A stretch of 64,000 nt of DNA from Hyphomicrobium zavarzinii ATCC 27496 (GTDB lineage Bacteria > Pseudomonadota > Alphaproteobacteria > Rhizobiales > Hyphomicrobiaceae), in NCBI RefSeq assembly GCF_000383415.1, contig NZ_KB911261.1, positions 124,001 to 188,000 on the forward strand, written 5' to 3'. Both the position numbers and the translations under genes were made by a program. Numbering within the stretch: position 1 is the first letter of the stretch; each line of letters begins with the position of its first letter. Below are positions 7,907 to 15,756 of the stretch, piece by piece. The notes beneath the pieces are model-generated. The model did not search any database, was not told where the DNA came from, and saw only the letters and a program-made list of their open reading frames with translations.

Positions 7907-10261
7907 TTACATGCGGACGCGCTTCTTCTCGGGATCGTAGAACGGGAACGGAATGACGGTCGCCTTGAGGCGCTTCTGCATGCCGTCGAGCCTGCCGACC
8001 TCGAGTGCCGTCTCGAGTGCGGAATGAGTCACATCCACGCGCGCAAACGCGATCGTCTTCTTGAGAAGCGGCGAGCGCATCGCGCTGGTGACGATGCCCA
8101 CCTGGGCGCGGCCAACGAACACGGGATCGCCATGCGACGGCTTCTCGTTGCCCGCGATCTCGAGGCCCACGAGCTTGCGCAGCGGGTTTGCCCTGCGCTT
8201 CTCGACAGCAGCCTTGCCGATGTAGTCCTCTTCCTTCTTTTGCGGCACGGTGAATGCGATGCCTGCTTCGAAGGGATCGGTGGTCGAGTCGAAATCATGG
8301 CCGCCGAAAACGAGACCGGCCTCGATGCGCACCATGTCCAGAGCGTCGAACCCGAAGGGCTGGAGTCCGAGCGGCCTGCCTGCCTCCCAGAGGGCATCCC
8401 ATACCTTCGGCGCATCCTTCGGATGGCAGAAGACCTCGTAGCCCAGCTCGCCGGTGTAGCCGGTGCGCGAGACGAGAACCGGAATTCCCGCGACGCCGCC
8501 GATGCGGCCGATGGTGAAGCGGAATACGCCCACCTCCGCGATCGTGGGACGGCCCGCAGGCGTCTCGACAACCTGCTGCAGGATCTCGCGCGAGCGAGGA
8601 CCCTGGACCGCGACGTTGTGGATCTCCGACGTCGCCGTCTTGAGATTGATGTTGTAGTTGGACTTCGCAGCCTGCTCCTTCAGCCAGATGAGGCTTGCGT
8701 CGTCACCACCGACCCAACGGAAGTTGTTCTCGCCGAGGCGGAACAGCGTGCCGTCGTCCACCATACCGCCGTGCTCGTAGCACATGGGCGTGTAGAAGAC
8801 CTGGCCGACGGACAGCTTGCGCACGTCGCGCGTGACGATCCCTTGCAGGAACTGCTCGGCGTCGGGACCCAGCACCTCCATCTTGCGCAGAGGCGACAGG
8901 TCCATGATCACCGCTTTCTCGCGGCAGGCCCAGTATTCTTCGATTGCGCCGGCATTCGCGAAGTGATGCGGAACCCAGAACCCGCGGTAGTCTCCGAATG
9001 CGCGCGTGAGCGCGGACGTGCGCGGGTGGAACCCGCTTTCGCGCGTGAGCTGGAGGGGTGCGTCAGGTGACATTCTGTATCCGATCGAACGTTTGAAGGG
9101 GGTGTCTTTGGCATAGACCCGCACTTGAATTTCGCTCAGGTGCCAGCCGTTGGAGGGGTCGATGTCGGAGGGGCAGGACGAGGCCCCGCACACGAGATCG
9201 GTGAGCGCGCGCATGACGACATAATCGCCCGGACGCGACCACGGCTCGTCGGACCATATGTGGTTATGGCAGTCGACGTTCGTGTTGTAGAAGAAGTTGA
9301 TTGCCGGCCATCCGCTCAACTGGCTGATCGGATCGTACTGCTTCAATACGTTGTTGAAGTTGTCGGTGCAGTTGGGATGGCCAAAGTAGCCCATGTCCTC
9401 GTAGTAGCGCGTCGTGCACGCGAGGTTGAACGTATCGTGGCGTCCAACGGTGTCCTGCACGATCTCGACGAGCGGATTGCGATCCTGGTCGAAAAACTTC
9501 GAGTGCAGGCCGGGCGTCGGATAGGCGGCGCCGTTCATCGTGCGGGTGGTGGTGGAGTCGAGACCCTGCTCGCGGCCCTCGTCCAGCGCCTTCCTGTTAA
9601 AGGCGATGAAGTCCGAGCACTGGCGTCCCTGCACGTCGATGATCTGGATGTACTCGCCCTCGTACACCTCGAAGCTTTCCGCGCTTGCGATGTTCACGCG
9701 GATGTCGAGGCGCGGCTCGGCGAGCGGATCCGGAAGCCGGGCCGTATTCATAAGCCGCGGGGTGGCGCGCAGAATGAAGATCAGCACGTCGCTCGGCGGC
9801 GTCTGCTCCCAAACGACCATGGGCTCGGCGGGGGCTCCGAACACGGCAAAAACGTTGCGCTCTGCCTGCAGCGCGACGATCTCTCCGGGGCCCGCATCGG
9901 GCCCTAGCAGGCGCGCAGCCTTCACGCGGCCGAGATCCAGACCGCGGCGATAAAGACCGAAGCGGACGCGCATCGCATCCTCGTCGTCCCGCTCGAGCGT
10001 CCGCTGGATGCCGACCGGCTTCACGCGCCCGTTGAGGCCGAGTGCCTCCAGATCGCTCTTGCCCTTGGCGCCAATGGCGGCAACCTCGACAAGCTGACCG
10101 CCTTCCAGCGCGCTGATCTGGATGCGATCGCCTGCTTCAAGCTCGAAGGCTGCCGTTCCCCCGCCCTTCAGAACATAGCGTTCCACGCCAGGCTCAAGCG
10201 AGGGGCGTCCCGGAACGAAGATCTTGGGCTTCGCAGGGGAAGTGAGAATTGTCTCGCTCAT
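7907..10261 (-). CDS. tdm: Trimethylamine N-oxide demethylase (aldolase), DUF1989-GcvT fusion
   Basis: The 784-residue product joins an N-terminal DUF1989 domain (roughly residues 185-395) to a C-terminal GcvT/aminomethyltransferase-like domain (about 415-784). That is the architecture and length of Tdm from Methylocella silvestris, which splits TMAO into dimethylamine and formaldehyde; the GcvT part passes formaldehyde to tetrahydrofolate. Likely metal-binding residues cluster in DUF1989: FGHPNC (C298), DCHNH (C331) and VCGASSC (C358, C363). GcvT motifs include FLQGIVTRDV, VQGPRSREIL, SRTGYTGELGYEVF and RIEAGLVFGGHD. It is the last gene of the operon, directly after tmm, so the TMAO made by Tmm is its natural substrate. 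A DMSP demethylase is less likely given the DUF1989 domain. Confidence 0.9.
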   Translation of the reverse strand: MSETILTSPAKPKIFVPGRPSLEPGVERYVLKGGGTAAFELEAGDRIQISALEGGQLVEVAAIGAKGKSDLEALGLNGRVKPVGIQRTLERDDEDAMRVRFGLYRRGLDLGRVKAARLLGPDAGPGEIVALQAERNVFAVFGAPAEPMVVWEQTPPSDVLIFILRATPRLMNTARLPDPLAEPRLDIRVNIASAESFEVYEGEYIQIIDVQGRQCSDFIAFNRKALDEGREQGLDSTTTRTMNGAAYPTPGLHSKFFDQDRNPLVEIVQDTVGRHDTFNLACTTRYYEDMGYFGHPNCTDNFNNVLKQYDPISQLSGWPAINFFYNTNVDCHNHIWSDEPWSRPGDYVVMRALTDLVCGASSCPSDIDPSNGWHLSEIQVRVYAKDTPFKRSIGYRMSPDAPLQLTRESGFHPRTSALTRAFGDYRGFWVPHHFANAGAIEEYWACREKAVIMDLSPLRKMEVLGPDAEQFLQGIVTRDVRKLSVGQVFYTPMCYEHGGMVDDGTLFRLGENNFRWVGGDDASLIWLKEQAAKSNYNINLKTATSEIHNVAVQGPRSREILQQVVETPAGRPTIAEVGVFRFTIGRIGGVAGIPVLVSRTGYTGELGYEVFCHPKDAPKVWDALWEAGRPLGLQPFGFDALDMVRIEAGLVFGGHDFDSTTDPFEAGIAFTVPQKKEEDYIGKAAVEKRRANPLRKLVGLEIAGNEKPSHGDPVFVGRAQVGIVTSAMRSPLLKKTIAFARVDVTHSALETALEVGRLDGMQKRLKATVIPFPFYDPEKKRVRM

Positions 10262-10351
10262 GTCTTTCTCGCAGTAAAAGAGAAGATGATGTGCCGGCCA
10301 CGCCGAGAGGCGCAGCCAGCACAGGCTTGCTCATGATCGACCGCGAGGGCC

Positions 10352-11719
10352 TTATTCGGCCGCGACCTTGGCGTCGGGCTGATTGAGGAACGCCTCCATC
10401 GAGTCATCCAGCGCCTTCATCCACGGCGTGTGGTGAACCGGCGCGACCGTGCCGGTGAGCAGCGAGCGATGAGACTTATCGCGATAGGTCAGGATGTTAT
10501 CCATCTTGTGGTGTTCCCAGTCCTTGAACATCTTTGCGACGCCGTCCACGTCGAGGCGCGGATAGTCGGTCGGCGCGATCAGGTCGCGGACGTACTCGGT
10601 CTGATAGTCGATGGCGTCCGATGCATCTCCCAGAGATTCCTCGCGGACGGTCCAGGTGTGGATGTCAGAGAACATGTCGGACTTCGAGGGCAGCTTGATG
10701 CGGCCGAGCACGACATCGCGCGCGTACCATGCCTGCGCGTCGAACATGTTGAAGGTGTAGAACTGGTCCTGCATGCCGATGTACATCAGCTTCGGGTTGT
10801 CCAGCCAGAAGATGCCCTTGTAGATGTTCTGCGGGTAGAGACGGTTGCGCGACTTGAGGCGCAGCGTGTCGTCCAGGAACGGATGGTGATGCAGATAGCC
10901 CGTGCAGAGGATGATGGCATCCACTTCCTTCTTCGTGCCGTCCTTGAAGTGGGCGACCTTACCCTCGACCTTCTCGAGGAGCGGAACCTCCGAGAAGCTC
11001 TCCGGCCACTTGAAGCCCATCGGCTTCGTGCGCCAGGAGAACGTCACCGACTTGGCGCCGTACTTGTAGCACTGGATGCCGATGTCTTCGGAGGAGTAGC
11101 TCGATCCGACGCACAGCACGTTCTTGCCGGCGAACTCGTCGGCGGAACGGAAGTCGTGCGAATGAAGCGTGCGGCCAAGGAACTTGTCGAGGCCGGGGAA
11201 CTCGGGGACGTTCGGCGTCGAGAAGTGGCCGCTGCACACGAAAACGTAGTCGAACTCGGACGACGTCAGCCTGTCGTCGACGAGGTCCTTCACGGTGACG
11301 GTGAACTTCTTGGTGTCCTCGTCATAGGTCACGCCACGCACGGCGGTGTTGAGCTTGATGTAGTGCGAGATGCCGTTCCGCTCGATGCGGCCCTTGATGT
11401 AGTCGTGCAGCACGGCGCGCGGCGGGAAGGACGGAATCGGACGGCCGAAGTGCTCCTCGAACGAGTAGTCGGCGAACTCGAGGCACTCCTTGGGGCCGTT
11501 CGACCAGAGATAGCGATACATGGAGGCGTGAACCGGCTCGCCGTGCTCGTCGGTGCCCGTGCGCCAGGTGTAGTTCCAGATGCCGCCCGAGTCCTTCTGG
11601 CGCTCGTAGCAGACGATGTCGGGAATGTCCGCGCCCTTGCGCCGCGCGCTCTCGAATGCCCGAAGCACGGCCAAGCCGCTGGGTCCTGCGCCGATGATCG
11701 CAATTCTCTGATTTGCCAT
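10352..11719 (-). CDS. tmm: Trimethylamine monooxygenase (bacterial FMO)
   Basis: This 455-residue flavin-containing monooxygenase oxidises trimethylamine to TMAO with NADPH and O2. It shows the FAD motif IIGAGPSGLAVL near the N-terminus, the FMO fingerprint FLGRTLHSHDF (FxGxxxHxxxF), and the NADPH-binding motif VGSSYSSEDIG. I chose the ATG at 11719 because the FAD motif then starts at about residue 6 as usual; the in-frame extension to 11815 has no family support. It sits between dmmD and tdm. Members of this family can also oxidise dimethyl sulfide and related amines; the flanking tdm and dmm genes favour trimethylamine. Confidence 0.92.
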   Translation of the reverse strand: MANQRIAIIGAGPSGLAVLRAFESARRKGADIPDIVCYERQKDSGGIWNYTWRTGTDEHGEPVHASMYRYLWSNGPKECLEFADYSFEEHFGRPIPSFPPRAVLHDYIKGRIERNGISHYIKLNTAVRGVTYDEDTKKFTVTVKDLVDDRLTSSEFDYVFVCSGHFSTPNVPEFPGLDKFLGRTLHSHDFRSADEFAGKNVLCVGSSYSSEDIGIQCYKYGAKSVTFSWRTKPMGFKWPESFSEVPLLEKVEGKVAHFKDGTKKEVDAIILCTGYLHHHPFLDDTLRLKSRNRLYPQNIYKGIFWLDNPKLMYIGMQDQFYTFNMFDAQAWYARDVVLGRIKLPSKSDMFSDIHTWTVREESLGDASDAIDYQTEYVRDLIAPTDYPRLDVDGVAKMFKDWEHHKMDNILTYRDKSHRSLLTGTVAPVHHTPWMKALDDSMEAFLNQPDAKVAAE

Positions 11720-11832
11720 TTCCTGTTTCCTTCCACTTGTCTCTTGATTTTGAAAGCTGCTGTGCGGTCGCCAATCCGGTTCGGCGCTACCGGGCTTTCC
11801 GGATCTCTCCCGCACGCTTGAGTGTCATGCGC

Positions 11833-12960
11833 TTACTTCGCGTCGCGCGGATGCGTGCGAAGGCGCAGCGGGTCGTAGAACGGCATCCTCACCACCACGG
11901 CGGGCACCTCGCCCTTGTCGTGAATGACCACTTCGGTGCCGAGCTTGGTGTAGGCCGGCTCGATCTGCGCCATGGCAATCGACTTCATAAGATGCTTCGA
12001 GAATGTGGTGCTGGTGACGACGCCCACCTGCTTGCCGTTGACCGTGATCTTCGACAGCGGCTCGATAGCCCGGTCGCTCTCGACGTCGAGACCGGCAATG
12101 AAGGAGCGCTCCTTGCCCTTCTTGGCTTCGAGGGCCTTCTTGCCGACGAAATCCGGCTTGCTGAGATCGACGGTCCAGTCGGCGCGCACCTCCCACGGAG
12201 TCGTGTCGCCGTGGGTCATGTCGAAGGGGAAGAACAGCAGGCCGCCCTCGACGCGGACGATATCGAGGCAGGACCACGACGCGGGCATAACGCCCCTGTC
12301 CTTCCCCGCTTCGAGAATCGAATCCCAGATGAAGTGAGCATCCTTCGCGGAGCAGAACACCTCGTATCCGCGCTCCGCGGAGTAGCCGCCGCGCGCGATG
12401 CTCACGGGCTTTCCGAAGATCGTGGTCTTGCGGTGCTGGAAGTACGGCAGGCCCGCGAGATCCATCGGCGTGTGCGGGGCCAGCACCTCGAGCGCCACCG
12501 GACCCTGCAGGGAGAGGATATGTACGTCGTTGTCGCGCCGGATCGAGACGTTGTACTTCTCCGCGAGCGGCAGCATGCCTTCCTCGAACGCGCCGCCGCC
12601 ATGAGAGACGCGGAACTCGTTCGGCCCGTCCACGTAGACGAGAACGTCGTCGATCAGGGCGCCGTCCTCGTTGACGATGTTTGAGATGTGCGAGTCGCCC
12701 GGCTTCGCCTTGGAGACGTCCGACGTCAGGAGCTGGTTCAGGAACTTGAGAGCGTCGGGACCGGAGACGTTGAGCATCTTCAGTGCCGAGACATCGAACA
12801 ATCCGGCGCGATAGCGGACGGCGGCCGTCTCCTCATAGGGATCGGTCTTGTAGTTCTGAGGAATCGGCATGTCGTTCCACGACGTCGTCGTGAGGTCCGC
12901 GCCGAGCGCCGCGTGGCGATCGTTCAAAACCGATTGTCTGGTCTCTTTGTTCAGGCTCAT
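11833..12960 (-). CDS. dmmD: GcvT-like tetrahydrofolate protein of dimethylamine oxidation
   Basis: This 375-residue protein is a stand-alone GcvT/aminomethyltransferase-fold protein. Motifs include YRAGLFDVSALKMLNVSGPDALKFL, LQGPVALEVLAPHT, ARGGYSAERGYEVFC and RVEGGLLFFPFDMTHGDT. Proteins of this type sit with the dimethylamine monooxygenase genes in marine roseobacters and methylotrophs (DmmD) and are thought to channel the released formaldehyde to tetrahydrofolate. It lies 57 bases after dmmC. It is a paralogue of the C-terminal half of Tdm in the same operon, which suggests that both demethylation steps feed the folate C1 pool. Confidence 0.82.
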   Translation of the reverse strand: MSLNKETRQSVLNDRHAALGADLTTTSWNDMPIPQNYKTDPYEETAAVRYRAGLFDVSALKMLNVSGPDALKFLNQLLTSDVSKAKPGDSHISNIVNEDGALIDDVLVYVDGPNEFRVSHGGGAFEEGMLPLAEKYNVSIRRDNDVHILSLQGPVALEVLAPHTPMDLAGLPYFQHRKTTIFGKPVSIARGGYSAERGYEVFCSAKDAHFIWDSILEAGKDRGVMPASWSCLDIVRVEGGLLFFPFDMTHGDTTPWEVRADWTVDLSKPDFVGKKALEAKKGKERSFIAGLDVESDRAIEPLSKITVNGKQVGVVTSTTFSKHLMKSIAMAQIEPAYTKLGTEVVIHDKGEVPAVVVRMPFYDPLRLRTHPRDAK

Positions 12961-13017
12961 CGGAAGACACCTCGTTGAAAAATACTGATCGGGGGAAGCA
13001 GTCTCTGGTTCTGGGGA

Positions 13018-14058
13018 TCAATCCGGCCCGCATCCGAGCGTGGTCGGCGCGCCATCGTCGTACTTCGACAGCCACTCGAGGGTGGTATCGCGGTAGCGGG
13101 TCAGGCCCTTGTAGTCGACGAGCTCGGGCGGCAGCGTGCGCAGCACGCGCGGCAGACGGCGGCCCCACTTCGGCACCGTGACGAGCTCGCGCATCTTGAT
13201 CATGTAGCAGCGGATCGAGAACAGGATGGTGTTCGACCGCGGGAGGCGCCACAGACCCTGCAGTTCGACGCGCAGATGCACCTTGTCGCCGACATTCTCC
13301 GGCGTGACCGTGGTGCGATCGACACCCCACTTGTGATAGTTCTCCGGGCTCGTATCGAGGCGCGGGTTGATCGTCATGGTCCAGTTGAGGCGGCGGACCG
13401 GACGGCCGTGCTGGAGGTTCAGCAGGAACTTCAGGGCGCGGTCGAACACGCCAGCCTGATGAGCGAGCGGAACGGGGCCGTGCCACTCGAAGAAGTTCAT
13501 GCCGATGTCGAAATCAAGCGACCAGTCGGCCTGGGTGGTGATGATTCCGGCATCCATCCAGAGCTGGCCGTCGCGCTGGTCCTGGATCGAGAAGTCGCCC
13601 TGGCACTGGCGGCCGATGTACTCCATCGGCTCATACGGCAGCGTCTTCACGTCGCCGAACGTGAACTTCTGGTCGATGCCGAGCGGGCGGTTGATCCAGT
13701 GCCAGCGGTCGCCATCCTGCGTGAGCGAGAAGTGCTCGGGATAGTCGCGCGCCATCGAGGTCATCAGCAGCTCGAGCATGTCCCACTGCGCCGTCATCAT
13801 GTGCGGCAGCGCCTGGCAGCGGCCCGGATCCGCCTTCAGAACCAGCTCGCGATCGCGCATCTCGGAGACGTAGTGCTCGTCGATATCGATCGGGAACTCG
13901 TAGACGGACCCCTTGGGACCCGGAACATGCGGCTCGATGTTGACCGAGTACATGTACTTGTCCTCGTGGAACGGGAAGGGAAAGCGCCGGATCGCTGCCG
14001 GACTGTTCGAGAACGTGAAGTCGTCCCGGAACGTCTCGTTCTTGAATGCAATGACCAT
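13018..14058 (-). CDS. dmmC: Dimethylamine monooxygenase heme subunit (DUF3445)
   Basis: This protein of about 346 residues belongs to the DUF3445 heme-dependent oxidative N-demethylase family, the catalytic oxygenase of dimethylamine monooxygenase (dimethylamine to methylamine and formaldehyde). Recognisable parts are RREEIDEHYVSEMRDRE-like N-terminal helix (seen here as DIDEHYVSEMRDREL), DYPEHFSLTQDGDRWHWINRPL, and the C-terminal FSIRCYMIKMRELVTVPKWGRRL. I chose the ATG at 14058, preceded by GGGAGA, over a TTG at 14103 that has no ribosome-binding site. Subunit letters follow operon order A-B-C-D and could differ from published naming; the family assignment is firmer than the letter. Confidence 0.82.
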   Translation of the reverse strand: MVIAFKNETFRDDFTFSNSPAAIRRFPFPFHEDKYMYSVNIEPHVPGPKGSVYEFPIDIDEHYVSEMRDRELVLKADPGRCQALPHMMTAQWDMLELLMTSMARDYPEHFSLTQDGDRWHWINRPLGIDQKFTFGDVKTLPYEPMEYIGRQCQGDFSIQDQRDGQLWMDAGIITTQADWSLDFDIGMNFFEWHGPVPLAHQAGVFDRALKFLLNLQHGRPVRRLNWTMTINPRLDTSPENYHKWGVDRTTVTPENVGDKVHLRVELQGLWRLPRSNTILFSIRCYMIKMRELVTVPKWGRRLPRVLRTLPPELVDYKGLTRYRDTTLEWLSKYDDGAPTTLGCGPD

Positions 14059-14099
14059 GTCGGGTCTCCCGAGTAATGCGGTGTCGTTGATGGTTCGGA

Positions 14100-15062
14100 T
14101 CAAAGGTCGAGCGTGACGGCGTCGCCCGAGATGCGGGACACGCAGATCATGATCTTGCGCCCGCTCGCCTTCTCGGCCTCGCTCAGGTAGTGATCGTTGT
14201 GCTCGATGAAGCCGTCACAGCCGCTCACCTCGGTCTCGCACTGCCCGCATGCGCCGCCGCGGCACAGGAACGGCGCATCGATGCCATTCTGCTCGAGCGC
14301 TTCCAGGATGCTCTGGTGGCCGCCGACGGTGATCTCGCGCCTGGAGCGGGCGAGCTTCACAACGAACGGCTTGCCGATCGGCGGGGCGTTGAACTGCTCG
14401 GAATGGATGCTCTCATCGGGCCAGCCCGCGAGCGTCGCCGTCCTTAGCGCCCAATCGATCATCGGCTTCGGGCCGCAGACATACATGTGCGCGCCGAGCC
14501 GCTGGTTGCTCAGAATACGCTCCAGGGGGACCATCTGGTCCTGGTCCTGCAGATAGAGGCGGATGCGTGAACCGTAACGCGCCTCGAGCAGCTTGCAGAA
14601 CGCGCCCTCTGCGGCGGAGCGCACGCCGTAGTGCAGCTCGAAGTCCGAGCCCAGCGCGTCTAGCTCGCTCATCATGGACATGAACGGCGTGATGCCGATG
14701 CCGCCAGCAACCAGGATATGCTTGCGTGCGAGCTTCGCGGGCGGGAAGAGATTGAGCGGCTCGCTGATTTCGAGCTCGGTTCCGACGACGACGTTGTCGT
14801 GCATGAACTGCGAGCCGCCGCGCGAGTTGTCGACCTTGAGCACGCTGATCTGGTAGCTGGACGTGTCGGAGGGGCATCCCATCAGCGAGTACGGGTTGCG
14901 GATCACGCGATCCTGCGCCCTCATGCACACCGTGACGTGGGAGCCGCCGGAGAACTCCGACAGCGGCTTGTTCTCAACGTCGACCAGGCGAAACCGCTTG
15001 ATGCGGCTCGCGACGCGCTCGACCTCGGCGACCTTGACCCGGCGCAGATAGGAAGCAGTCAT
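14100..15062 (-). CDS. dmmB: Dimethylamine monooxygenase reductase subunit (VanB/PDR family)
   Basis: This 320-residue electron-transfer protein has the phthalate dioxygenase reductase layout: FMN/FAD-binding barrel with RNPYSLMG (about residue 56) and GGSQFMHD, NAD(P)-binding domain with VAGGIGITPFMSM (about residue 119) and YVCGPKPMIDW, and a C-terminal plant-type 2Fe-2S domain with cysteines in CRGGACGQCETEV and a fourth cysteine in IMICVSR. It would carry electrons from NAD(P)H to the heme subunit. The ATG overlaps the dmmA stop by four bases. Vanillate demethylase reductase is a homologue, but no Rieske oxygenase gene is present. Confidence 0.87.
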   Translation of the reverse strand: MTASYLRRVKVAEVERVASRIKRFRLVDVENKPLSEFSGGSHVTVCMRAQDRVIRNPYSLMGCPSDTSSYQISVLKVDNSRGGSQFMHDNVVVGTELEISEPLNLFPPAKLARKHILVAGGIGITPFMSMMSELDALGSDFELHYGVRSAAEGAFCKLLEARYGSRIRLYLQDQDQMVPLERILSNQRLGAHMYVCGPKPMIDWALRTATLAGWPDESIHSEQFNAPPIGKPFVVKLARSRREITVGGHQSILEALEQNGIDAPFLCRGGACGQCETEVSGCDGFIEHNDHYLSEAEKASGRKIMICVSRISGDAVTLDL

Positions 15063-15664
15063 TGAAACTCCACCTTCGGTTCAGGGCTGTCGCTGGGATC
15101 CTCGGCGTTGATGCACACGCCCTGGAAAGCTGCGAGACGGCGGGAATAGTGATCCCGGACCAGAAGGAGGAGACCGCAGTGCGCGCACTTGACGGGATTG
15201 GTGACGACGTTCTCCGTCATGCCTTTGCAGTGTACGCACTGAACGCGGCGCATCAGCGAGCCGCGATGCTCGGTGCGCACGGACAGAGGATCGATAAAAT
15301 TCTCGGCGCCGGCCTGCACGACCGAGCCGATCAGAGGCTCGGAGCCAGCCGCGTAAAGGCGGAGCCCCATAGAAGCCCCTGAGAGTATCTCTCGAAGTTG
15401 GGCGATGGCCGCGTCCAGACTGCACGCCACCTCGACATGGACCGGATCCAGCTTCTTCTGTAGCGCAGCCGCCTCCTCGCTGGAGGCATCGTCCGCCACG
15501 AGAATGACGGAGGCGCGCTTCACGAAGTCCTCGCCGGCGCGTGCCACCAACTCGACAACGGCTTCAGCGCCCGCACGATCGCAGACGATCAAGTTCCGGC
15601 GCGCGTTGGGATCCGGGCTGAGGCCGGGATAGACGGGCCGACTTTTGATCCCGCTTACAAGCAT
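15059..15664 (-). CDS. dmmA: Dimethylamine monooxygenase small zinc-ribbon subunit
   Basis: The 201-residue product has a C-terminal rubredoxin/zinc-ribbon-like four-cysteine site, CVHCKGM (about residues 142-148) and CAHCGLLLLVRDHYSRRL, typical of the DmmA-like family. Its N-terminal half (RNLIVCDRAGAEAVVELV, ASVILVADDASS) resembles a Rossmann-like fold without a clear cofactor motif. I preferred the ATG at 15664, seven bases after GAGGT, over the GTG at 15673. It is translationally coupled to dmmB and follows a strong hairpin downstream of the permease gene. A function in electron transfer or complex assembly is inferred. Confidence 0.78.
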   Translation of the reverse strand: MLVSGIKSRPVYPGLSPDPNARRNLIVCDRAGAEAVVELVARAGEDFVKRASVILVADDASSEEAAALQKKLDPVHVEVACSLDAAIAQLREILSGASMGLRLYAAGSEPLIGSVVQAGAENFIDPLSVRTEHRGSLMRRVQCVHCKGMTENVVTNPVKCAHCGLLLLVRDHYSRRLAAFQGVCINAEDPSDSPEPKVEFQ

Positions 15665-15705
15665 CGACTGCACCTCGATTCAAAAACCGACTTTCGACTT
15701 GCGAT

Positions 15706-15750
15706 CCGAGCGGGCCGGGTCGGCGGAGGAAACCTCGCCGGCCCGCTCGG
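15706..15750. terminator. Strong intra-operon hairpin between permease and dmmA
   Basis: A perfect 13-bp inverted repeat, CCGAGCGGGCCGG (15706-15718) and CCGGCCCGCTCGG (15738-15750), encloses 19 bases that can form a further short stem (GAGG/CCTC with AAA loop). It sits in the 92-base gap between the permease stop and dmmA. On the minus strand a T5 run lies about 20 bases beyond it, too far for a classical terminator. It could attenuate transcription or stabilise a processed 3' end so that permease and enzyme genes are expressed at different levels. Confidence 0.6.
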
Positions 15751-15756
15751 TTGGAC

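Noticed and set aside
13018-15664. Vanillate or phthalate demethylase (Rieske) system
   Set aside because: The reductase is VanB-like, but there is no Rieske oxygenase; the partner is a DUF3445 heme protein, as in dimethylamine monooxygenase.
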